This document shows, piece after piece, positions 25,925 to 33,406 of a stretch of 36,420 nt of DNA. Numbering within the stretch: the first letter of the stretch is position 1; the number at the start of each line of letters is the position of its first letter. The notes under the pieces are model-generated. The model had not been told where the DNA came from. It did not search any database and was given only the letters and a program-made list of their open reading frames with translations. The stretch comes from Verrucomicrobiota bacterium (lineage in GTDB: Bacteria; Verrucomicrobiota; Verrucomicrobiia; Limisphaerales; UBA9464), in NCBI GenBank assembly GCA_008933025.1, contig WBXI01000015.1:1-36420 (forward strand). Reading direction: 5' to 3'. The position numbers and the translations under genes are program-made.

Positions 25925-26383
25925 ATGTCGAGTATCCTCAATCCCGTCGCCGAGGTGCGCATCAGCGCCGAACGCACCGTCACCGTGCGCGAGATGGCGT
26001 GGCCGGACGCCCTGCGCTTTTTGCAGTTGCTCTCCGGCCACGTCCGCGCGCTGGTGAAGCCCATGGTGTCGGATGGGCCCATCGATCGCGCCACGGTGAT
26101 GCGCAAGATCGCCGAACAACTGCCCGAGATCGTGGTGGGTGCCACGGATCTGGGGGACTTCCTGCTCCGCAAAGCCACCGACCTCGACCCGGCGGAGATC
26201 GCGGGCGTGCGGCTCTGCAGCGCCCTCGAGATCCTCGACAAGGCCATCGAGTTGAATCTGGGGCCGGAGGTGATCGACCGGGGAAAACGGGTCGCCGGAC
26301 GTCTGGCGGGGGCGTTCGGCGCGACGACGACGCCGATGACGGAGATCTCGATGGCCGGCTCGGGCCCATCGTCGAGTTCCTGA
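25925..26383 (+). CDS. tail assembly chaperone, short form (lambda G-like)
   Basis: This is a 152-residue protein starting at the ATG at 25,925; an AAAGGA ribosome-binding site at 25,912-25,917 sits 7 nt upstream. It is mostly helical (VREMAWPDALRFLQLLSG, ATVMRKIAEQLPEIVVG, LRKATDLDPAEIAGVRL, CSALEILDKAIELNLGPE), with a flexible TTTPMTEISMAGSGPSSSS end. It lies between tail tube and tape measure, where lambda gpG and its frameshift product gpGT sit; these proteins coat the tape measure during tail assembly. The short form ends at 26,383, 15 bases after a slippery heptamer. Confidence 0.85.
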   Translation: MSSILNPVAEVRISAERTVTVREMAWPDALRFLQLLSGHVRALVKPMVSDGPIDRATVMRKIAEQLPEIVVGATDLGDFLLRKATDLDPAEIAGVRLCSALEILDKAIELNLGPEVIDRGKRVAGRLAGAFGATTTPMTEISMAGSGPSSSS

Positions 26384-26493
26384 TCTGGCAGGGGCACGGC
26401 GACGTGCGCCGGTACACGCTTCGCCAGCTCGCCTACTTCGGCGAGCAGGCGGGGCAGCGGCTCCAGAAGGTCGGTGCAGGCAGCGGACGGTAG
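25925..26493 (+). CDS. tail assembly chaperone, -1 frameshift product (GT-like)
   Basis: The 3' frame reads IVEFLIWQGHGDVRRYTLRQ then LAYFGEQAGQRLQKVGAGSGR up to TAG at 26,491-26,493 and has no start of its own. A -1 shift at 26,362-26,368 joins it to the upstream chaperone frame, giving 148 + 41 = 189 residues. The added domain (FLIWQGHGDVRRYTL, then a helix) looks like the T part of chaperones in other phages, which contacts the tail tube and tape measure. The tape measure gene starts 8 bp after this stop. Frameshifting is inferred from the slippery site, gene position and coding quality of the extension. Confidence 0.8.
26362..26368 (+). promoter_or_regulatory. programmed -1 ribosomal frameshift site GGGCCCA
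   Basis: The heptamer has the X-XXY-YYZ form in the correct phase: zero frame reads G GGC CCA, and a slip of one base backwards reads GGG CCC, so both tRNAs re-pair. It lies 12 nt before the zero-frame stop, like GGGAAAG in lambda G/T. Confidence 0.85.
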
Positions 26494-26501
26494 AGACTCC
26501 C

Positions 26502-28997
26502 ATGGGCAACCCCATCGACATCATCGTGCGGATGAGCGGCGGCGAAGGCGCCGCCACCCAACTCCTCGCCATCCAGACGGCCGCCGCCTCGGTGGGCACG
26601 GCGATCGGCGGGCTCGTCCACGACGCCATCGCCAAGACGGTCGAGTCGATCAAAGACCTGGCCGAGGGCGTGGTGGAGTTCACGCAACGGGCGATCGACG
26701 CGGCTGACGAGTCGGGCAAACTGGCGCAGAAGGTCGGGCTCTCGGTCGAGGCACTCACCCAGCTCGATTACGCGGCGCGATCTTCCGACGCGTCGACCAA
26801 GGTCCTGCGGGGTGGCCTCCAGACGCTGTCCCAGCAGGTGGAGGATCTGACACGCGGCAACGAACGGTCCATCGAGGCGTTCGAGCGCCTGGGCGTGGCG
26901 GTGTTCCGGGAGAACGGTGCCCTGCGCTCCACCGACGACATCACCCGCGACATCGCGGACGTCTTCCGGTCGATGCCCGACGGCATCGGGAAGACCACCC
27001 TCGCCACCCAGTTGTTCGGCCGCGCCGGGCGGGATCTGATCCCCATGCTCAACGGTGGGTCGGAGGGGCTGGAACGGGCTTCCAAAGATGCCGAGAAGTT
27101 CGGGTTGGTGGTGGGCGAGGATTTCGCGGCCAACGCCGAGAAATTCAACTCGTCGATCGATGCCCTGAAAGCGCGCTTCGAGGGCCTTTTCCTAAGGTTC
27201 GCGGACCGGATCCTGCCGGCGTTGAACGGCTTCTTGTCGTGGGTGACCCAATCCATCGACCAGATGGGACACCAGGACAAGGCGACGAACGCCCTGGTGG
27301 CGACGTTCGACACGCTAGTCCATGTCGTCATCCAGCTCCGCCGCGAGACAGAGCTATGGATCGCGGCGCTCGCCAATCCCAAGCTCTTGGGGTTCGTGGA
27401 AGCCACGATGACCCCGCAGATCTTGGCATTGTCGAAGGTGTACGACGGGTTCAAGGCAATCCGCAATCTGTTCGTCTCCGAGGAGGAAGCGGTCCGGATC
27501 GCCGCCGTGGAGGCGAATGCGGAGACCGCCCTCAAGGTGGCCGCCTACAAGCGCGACAAACTGGCCAAGGAGAAGGCTGCCGCGGCGACGGCACCACCCG
27601 GCACGTCCAGTCCGACGGGCCAGGCTTCCGGTGGACGCTCCCAAGCCGGGGATGTCCCGGACATCTCCGGATTGGCTCTGAGGGACGCGAAGGCCGCGAT
27701 GTCGGACCATGCGATCGCCCAGGCCGACCAGGCGCTCCGGTTGCAGGCCACGCTGCGCGAGGACCAACTCGATGAGGAGGCGAGGGTCCGCGAGATCAAC
27801 GGGTCGTACGACGATCGTCTGGAGATCCTGAAGAGGATCCGCGAGGAGATCGAGTGGCAGCGGGACTCGGTGGACGGCGATCGCGCGAAGTTCGAGATCG
27901 AGCGGGATCTGCACAAGCTGGACGCGGAGCGCCTCAAACTCGAGGAGGATCGGATCGCGGCACTCCGGAAGGAATTGGAGATGACCGTGGGGCTCCGGGC
28001 GGCGGTCCTGGACTCCAAGATTGCCGGTGTCGAAAGCGATCCGGATCCGGATCGTGTCACCCAAGTCGCCGAGTTGAACCGGTTGTACCGCGACCGGATC
28101 GGCACCATCGACCAACTCCGGGATGCCTTGCTCGAGATGTCCTTGGCGACCGGAGACCCGGAAAAGCAGGCTGAGTACGAGCGGGAAATGCTCCGCTTGG
28201 ACCAGCAACGGCTGGCCATCGTCGACAAGATCCACCGGCTCGACACCGACAACACCTTCATGGGTCGGATGGGGACCAACCTGAGGAACCTGTCCAACGA
28301 GTGGGGAAACCTCGGGAAGAATGCCGCGGACGCCATCACGGGCCCGATCGGATCGGCAATGTCGTCGATCGGCGACCAGATCCTCGACGTCATCGATGGC
28401 ACGAAGACCTGGGGACAAGTCTTCGCCCAAGTCGCCCGGCAGATCATTTCCAACCTGATTTCGGTGGTGGTCCAGTGGATCGTCCAGATGACGGTAATCC
28501 GGGGCCTCAAGAAACTGTTCGGCGTCGAGCAGAAGACCGAGGCCGCTGAACGCGCGGCCGCCGAGGCCCCCGGCGCCGCACTGGCGGCCACCTCAAGCTA
28601 CGGCACGGCCGCGATCCTCGGCATGGCGGCGCTGGCCGCCATCCTTGCGATGGCGCTGGCATTCGAGAAGGGCGGCGTCATCCCCGGCGGGGAGAAGCTG
28701 ATCCGGGTGAACGAGGCCGGGCAGGAGACGGTGATGAACGCCCAGGCGACCTCGCGTTTCGGACCGCTCCTCGCCCAGATGAACGCCGGGCTCGCCCCCC
28801 GGATCCCGACGCCCCCCTACGCGGCGGCTGCCGGACTGCACGGCGCGGCCAACGTCAACGTCGGCGCGGCGCCAGTGCATATCTACGTGGTCAATTCGAG
28901 GGAGGCCGCCCTCGAGGCGATGGGCAGCCGAGCAGGCCGGGCGATCATCCACGACATCCACCAGCGATCGCGCGTGGATTTGGGATCCCCGACATGA
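26502..28997 (+). CDS. tail tape measure protein
   Basis: This is an 831-residue protein; the ATG at 26,502 follows the chaperone extension. It sets tail length and is ejected with the DNA. Residues 1-130 have the usual start with repeated helices (GKLAQKVGLSVEALTQLDYA, the tape-measure signature seen in many siphoviruses, and SIEAFERLGVAVF). Residues about 130-330 carry LATQLFGRAGRDLIPMLNGG and FEGLFLRFADRILPALNGF. A long charged coiled coil spans about 400-600 (DDRLEILKRIREEIEWQRDS, HKLDAERLKLEEDRIAALRK). Hydrophobic segments follow: IISNLISVVVQWIVQMTVI (about 648-666) and AAILGMAALAAILAMALAF (about 703-721). The C-terminus has the conserved FEKGGVIPGGEKLIRVNEAG and an E-x-V-M-N motif. At about 150 nm per 1000 residues, a rule of thumb from other phages, the tail would be roughly 120 nm. 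Confidence 0.9.
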   Translation: MGNPIDIIVRMSGGEGAATQLLAIQTAAASVGTAIGGLVHDAIAKTVESIKDLAEGVVEFTQRAIDAADESGKLAQKVGLSVEALTQLDYAARSSDASTKVLRGGLQTLSQQVEDLTRGNERSIEAFERLGVAVFRENGALRSTDDITRDIADVFRSMPDGIGKTTLATQLFGRAGRDLIPMLNGGSEGLERASKDAEKFGLVVGEDFAANAEKFNSSIDALKARFEGLFLRFADRILPALNGFLSWVTQSIDQMGHQDKATNALVATFDTLVHVVIQLRRETELWIAALANPKLLGFVEATMTPQILALSKVYDGFKAIRNLFVSEEEAVRIAAVEANAETALKVAAYKRDKLAKEKAAAATAPPGTSSPTGQASGGRSQAGDVPDISGLALRDAKAAMSDHAIAQADQALRLQATLREDQLDEEARVREINGSYDDRLEILKRIREEIEWQRDSVDGDRAKFEIERDLHKLDAERLKLEEDRIAALRKELEMTVGLRAAVLDSKIAGVESDPDPDRVTQVAELNRLYRDRIGTIDQLRDALLEMSLATGDPEKQAEYEREMLRLDQQRLAIVDKIHRLDTDNTFMGRMGTNLRNLSNEWGNLGKNAADAITGPIGSAMSSIGDQILDVIDGTKTWGQVFAQVARQIISNLISVVVQWIVQMTVIRGLKKLFGVEQKTEAAERAAAEAPGAALAATSSYGTAAILGMAALAAILAMALAFEKGGVIPGGEKLIRVNEAGQETVMNAQATSRFGPLLAQMNAGLAPRIPTPPYAAAAGLHGAANVNVGAAPVHIYVVNSREAALEAMGSRAGRAIIHDIHQRSRVDLGSPT

Positions 28998-31479
28998 TTC
29001 CCCGCATCAACTCCCTGGTGCTTTTGGCGCATCTGCCCGACTGGAGCACGGCCCCCAAGGTGGAGCGACGGTGGCTGACGCGGATCGCGTCGGCCGTGGC
29101 GGGCAACGAAGATCGCGGGGCCTTGCGCCAGACGCCGCTGCAGGTGCTGTCCTGGCAGGTGGTGCCATTCGACTCCCAGGAGCGGGCACTCCTCGACGAC
29201 CGGCTCCGTGCGGCACTCCTCGACGGGCAGGCGGCCACCCCGTGGTGGGGCCGTGCGCTGCGCTTGGGGGGACTGCTTCCGGCACCACGGTGGTCCTCGA
29301 TGGCACCGTGCCGGCAGCATGGCTGCCGGATGCCGGCAGCCATGTGTTCTTTTGCCCGGATCCGTGGGCCACGCCCGGCGGCGCGGGATGGGAAGTCGCC
29401 GAGGTGACCTCCGTGGCGGGATCGGTGCTGACCCTCGCGACGCCCCTGGCCGGCACGTATGCCGCCGGCGGTTGCTGCTGGGAGGTGCTGTGCGGGAAGC
29501 TGCAGGTCGATGCATCGGAAGACCTGACCGGCGCGACCGCCCGTTACGGGCTGAGCGTCAGCGCGTATCGTGGAGCGGTCGTCCCGTATTCCTCGGCCGT
29601 GCCGACGATCGGCGATTCCACGGGGTCGATCGGCAGCGTGGAGGATCCCTACCGCGTGCCGGTGACGGAGTTGCCGCCCACGCTGTCGCGCGTGGTCCTT
29701 CTGGACTCCAACCTCTACGTGCCGGCCGCGCAGTTGCTCGCCTTGAATCCCGTCGGTGGGCCGGTCACGTCCGCACGATCCCCGTTCTGGGAGATCTCGG
29801 AGGACGACGGGGCAACCTGGATCGACCCAACCGGATCGGAGCAGACGGTCATCGAGGAGACGACGGCCGGATATTGGAGGCTGCGGATGCCGTTCAACGC
29901 GGAGGTCCTTTGCCGTTTCACGATCACGTGGTGGGGGCGGGCCGTGGTATCCGGGGCCATCACGATCCCGGCGGTCACCGTCGAGCGCACGATGCGGTAC
30001 CTCCAGGAGCGGTATCACGAGGTCACGGGATCGATGGCGACATGGCCCAACCGGACCGATGGCCACGCTCCCGGCGATTATCCGGCCGACGGCTTCTACG
30101 CGGCGGACATAGTCGGGAGTCCGACGCGGGAGGCCGCTTTGTGGGAGGCGATCCGACAGGTGTGCCGGCAGTCGACGTTCTACGCGCAGTACCTCACCAC
30201 GACCGGAGCGGTGACGGGTGGACTCGCTACCGGGGTGGTGGCACCGGAGACCAACGCAGGCACCTCGACGTGGACGTGGAGTCCCGGCGGCGGGTTCATC
30301 TCTCCATCGTATCTGGCGCCCCTGAACGCGCTCACGGCGCTCCCCACGGCGGTGACCTCCGCCAACGTGACCATCTGGCGACGGAACATCGCGATTTACG
30401 CGCTCACGCTGCACAAGACGTTCCGCAGGACTGAACAGGCCAATCGCCTCAGCAAGGTGGGTTTGGCCTCGCAGGCGTCCGGCGACATGAAGCCGGTCAT
30501 CCTGACCACCGGTGGACTGGGCGACGTCGCCAGCGGCAACTATGGCATGGCAACCCCGGTGTTCGATGCCGGGAGAAACATCGGCATCGCGACCGTCATC
30601 AATCCGGCGAGCGTCACGACGTACGCCTGGGGGCAGACGTACAACGCCCCCGGCGCCGTGGAGCTCTCCAGCACGTCCGGATCCCTGCAGGTCGACCTGA
30701 CGGCCGGGACCGCCTCCACCACGCTCTCGGATCGGGACCTGTGCGACCTGCCGTCACTGGCCAACGCAATCCGCAATCAGACCCGGCCGATCGACCTGTG
30801 GGTGGCAAGCCAGATGTCGGGACCGACCACGGCGGCACTCGCCGGTTATACCGGCATTCTGTCGGACCCGGTGCCTCTCCAGGCCATTCTCGTCGCGGAT
30901 CTCAACGCGCTCGTGAACGGCGCCTCGATCTACTCCTCGGGGAGATTCGCCGGTGTCACGCTCCGGTCCGCGACCTCCACGCTGCTCGCGACGAGCCCGA
31001 CTGGGGACGACCTCAAGAGGCTCAACCGGCTGTTGCTCGAGGACGCCTACCCGCAAGTCGCGCGGAGCCTGAACGCAGGCGAAGCGTCCGTGTACCTGTC
31101 GACCTACTATTTCGGCTACTCTCTGTCGCAAATCGGGGTGGTCGGGCAGGATGGATTGACCCCCTACCACACGTTGACCCCCACCGACATCACGGACGTC
31201 TATTACGTGGGGTCCGGCGCGCCGATCAACATCCCGGCCCCCGCACCCGGCGCGCACACGAAGTTCGCGTTGCTCGCGACCGTGCCGGCCGACAGTTCGT
31301 ACACGAGCCCGGTCTACTGCGGCACGACGAGCGCGCCCTTTTTCTGGTTGGACGTCTTCAACACGACCTCGCGGCCATTGCGCGACCTGCACTGCGAGGT
31401 GGTTGGAATGACCATCCGGTGGCGGTCGCCGGACGTGCAATCGATGCACTGGAACCATTACCTGCACGTCTCGGCATGA
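28994..31479 (+). CDS. large phage tail protein, interrupted by a -1 frameshift
   Basis: The ATG at 28,994 overlaps the tape measure stop (ATGA). The first about 92 residues read LPDWSTAPKVERRWLTRIAS, DRGALRQTPLQVLSWQVVPF and WWGRALRL in one frame; this frame then decays into Arg/Pro-rich nonsense ending at 29,407. The natural continuation, TASGTTVVLDGTVPAAWLPD onward to HWNHYLHVSA, lies in the -1 frame from 29,272 to 31,479. One base too few in the G6 run at 29,266-29,271 explains the break; the joined product would be about 828 residues. The frame-corrected protein is beta-rich with a middle part that includes TVERTMRYLQERYHEVTGSM and a C-terminal part with FFWLDVFNTTSRPLRDLHCE. It lies between tape measure and BR0599-type genes, so it should be a distal tail or baseplate component. 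I do not recognise a named family. Confidence 0.65.
29266..29271 (+). other. G6 homopolymer at a reading-frame break
   Basis: Six G bases where seven would keep the tail-protein frame open. In zero frame the local sequence is G GGG GGA, which also meets the X-XXY-YYZ slippery pattern. Confidence 0.75.
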
Positions 31480-32915
31480 CCTACCTTTCCCGACCCGTCT
31501 GGACAATGGTCCCCAACGCCGCCGATGGGGCCGCCAAGGAATGGACGTACGACCTCCGCGAGCTGCAGTTAGGGTTTGGCCGTCCCGATTTCGGGCCCAC
31601 GCAACGTCACGTCTTGCGGGGATGGACTATCTCGGTGTCGCTGCCCACGGCGACCGACGTGGCGTCCTTCGAGGCGTTCGTCGATGGCGCCAAAGGTCGC
31701 CTGAACGGATTCTGGTTTCCGGAGCCGCTCCGGATGGCGTCGGTGGTGTCGGCCCCCTCGACGACGGTCGTGGATCTGGCCCGGATCGGGCTGGCCGACA
31801 CGTGGGGAGACGACGCCAGCGCCCACCTCCTCTTTACGGCGCCCGATGGCACCCAAACGATCGTGAGCGTGACCGATGCCGTGACCGACGGAGGGAACGA
31901 CCGCGTGACGGTGTCGCCGGCGTTGCCCGCCACGCCGACGGCCCTCTGGCGCGTGCAGCGCCTGCTCTATTGCCGACTGGCCGATGACGCGGAACAGGCG
32001 GATCTGATCGCCGAGAACTGGCAAACCCGCTCGGTGCGGGTCCTCGAGCTGCCCGAGGAGTACTCGGCGATCGAAACCGGCGAGCAGCCCGTCTATCTCT
32101 ACCGATTCTTCCAGATCATCGATGGGGACGAGATCTCGTGGCATTACACGTCCTTCCTCGGGGACATCGTGTCCGGTGGGCAAACGTTCACGGCCGCGAA
32201 CCTGCGCCACGGGACCATCCGCCGCTCGACCCGCGCCGACCGGGAGGAGGTCTCCATCGAGGCCACCTTCGACGCGGGCGCGCCGTGGGCATCGAGTCTG
32301 CCGGCCCCGCCGTCCTTCCCGATCCGCGTGGAGATCGCCCAGGCGGCCTACGCAACGCCCGACGTGACCGGCATCCTGTTCACCGGACGGGAATCCGGCT
32401 CGGTGCAGTTCGACGGCAGGAAGGTCACGATGAAGTTCGCCTCGTGGCTCGACTCGATCGAGAGCCGGGTGCCTCACATGCTGTTCGGGCCCCGTTGCCC
32501 CTTCGACGTGTTCGACGCGCGTACCTGTGGGGTGGATCCGTCCGGGTACGAGATCACGGCGGAGATCGTCCGAATCCTCTACCAGCAGATCATCCTTGGA
32601 TCGGTCGGCGGGTCGCCCGCCGCGGACTACTACGCCGGCGGCCGGATCACGGTGGGAACCGGCGACCATCGGGAGATCCGGACCATCCTCGGCAGCACGG
32701 TCGCCGACGACGGCACCATGCTCCTCACGCTCAACGCCCGGTTTGTCTGGGCGATCGAGGGCGACGGGGTACTGATCCGCCCCGGCTGCCAAAAGACGTG
32801 GTCCGACTGCGTCGCAAAATTCTCCAACACCCGCTTCGGGGGCACCCCGTTCCTGCCGAAGAGCAACCTGACATTCAAGGTGGCCGACATCGCGACCACC
32901 GGAGGCAAGAAATGA
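31476..32915 (+). CDS. phage BR0599/DUF2163-type distal tail protein
   Basis: This is a 479-residue protein; the ATG at 31,476 overlaps the previous stop. The N-terminal about 190 residues resemble a distal-tail hub (WTMVPNAADGAAKEWTYDLR, FEAFVDGAKGRLNGFWFPEP). The C-terminal half matches the BR0599/GTA orf13-like group: VYLYRFFQIIDGDEISWHYT, GQTFTAANLRHGTIRRST, and a Cys-rich end with PHMLFGPRCPFDVFDARTCG followed by RPGCQKTWSDCVAKFSNTRF and GGTPFLP. In gene transfer agents and many siphoviruses this protein binds metal through the cysteines and sits beneath the hub, next to the NlpC/P60 peptidase. The two halves look like a fusion of proteins that are separate elsewhere. Confidence 0.85.
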   Translation: MTYLSRPVWTMVPNAADGAAKEWTYDLRELQLGFGRPDFGPTQRHVLRGWTISVSLPTATDVASFEAFVDGAKGRLNGFWFPEPLRMASVVSAPSTTVVDLARIGLADTWGDDASAHLLFTAPDGTQTIVSVTDAVTDGGNDRVTVSPALPATPTALWRVQRLLYCRLADDAEQADLIAENWQTRSVRVLELPEEYSAIETGEQPVYLYRFFQIIDGDEISWHYTSFLGDIVSGGQTFTAANLRHGTIRRSTRADREEVSIEATFDAGAPWASSLPAPPSFPIRVEIAQAAYATPDVTGILFTGRESGSVQFDGRKVTMKFASWLDSIESRVPHMLFGPRCPFDVFDARTCGVDPSGYEITAEIVRILYQQIILGSVGGSPAADYYAGGRITVGTGDHREIRTILGSTVADDGTMLLTLNARFVWAIEGDGVLIRPGCQKTWSDCVAKFSNTRFGGTPFLPKSNLTFKVADIATTGGKK

Positions 32916-33406
32916 AGAAGCCGTTTTTCTCCACCTCGGAGCGCGTGGACTTGTTGAACTCGGCGGCCCGCGAATGGACCGGCACCCCGTTTGCCGCGCA
33001 GGCTCGGATCGCCCACGTGGGGGTCGACTGCGTCCAGCTCGCCGGTGCCATCCTGTGTGCGTGCGGCCACATCGGCTCGTTCGACGCGGGCGGCCCCTAC
33101 ACCATGGACGGGGGCCTCCACCTGCAGCGCAGCATGGTCATCGATTGGCTGGACGCGCGGGGATCCCTGTTCGAACGGTGGGACTACAAGACCGCCGGGA
33201 TGTCGTCGCTGGCACCCGGCGATCTGCTCGTGTTCCGCGCGTCGCGGGAGGGGGTCGAGCACCACGTGGGAATCTTTCTGGGTGGATCGGGAGCGATGTT
33301 CGTCAACGCGTTGCCGAAATACGGGGTCCGCGAACGCACCATCCGAGACGCCACATGGCAACGGTTGTTGCGTGCTGTCTACCGTCCGGTGGAGGAGGTC
33401 CCGTGA
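32912..33406 (+). CDS. phage NlpC/P60-family cell-wall peptidase
   Basis: This is a 164-residue protein; the ATG at 32,912 overlaps the previous stop. The family's active site is visible: Cys40 in HVGVDCVQLAGAIL and His118 in GVEHHVGIFLGG, with APGDLLVFR just before the His strand, as is usual. A third polar residue would be Asn125-130 or the like near AMFVNALPKYG. Tail-tip NlpC/P60 proteins (lambda gpK, GTA g14) cut peptide cross-links in peptidoglycan during DNA entry. The position between BR0599-type and J-like genes is conserved in gene transfer agents and many siphoviruses. An extra Cys pair (LCAC, residues 49 and 51) has no evident role. Confidence 0.88.
   Translation: MKKPFFSTSERVDLLNSAAREWTGTPFAAQARIAHVGVDCVQLAGAILCACGHIGSFDAGGPYTMDGGLHLQRSMVIDWLDARGSLFERWDYKTAGMSSLAPGDLLVFRASREGVEHHVGIFLGGSGAMFVNALPKYGVRERTIRDATWQRLLRAVYRPVEEVP

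Noticed and set aside
24869-26758. A 629-residue open frame on the minus strand across the tail tube and chaperone genes
   Set aside because: It is antisense to well-supported late genes and has no recognisable domain.
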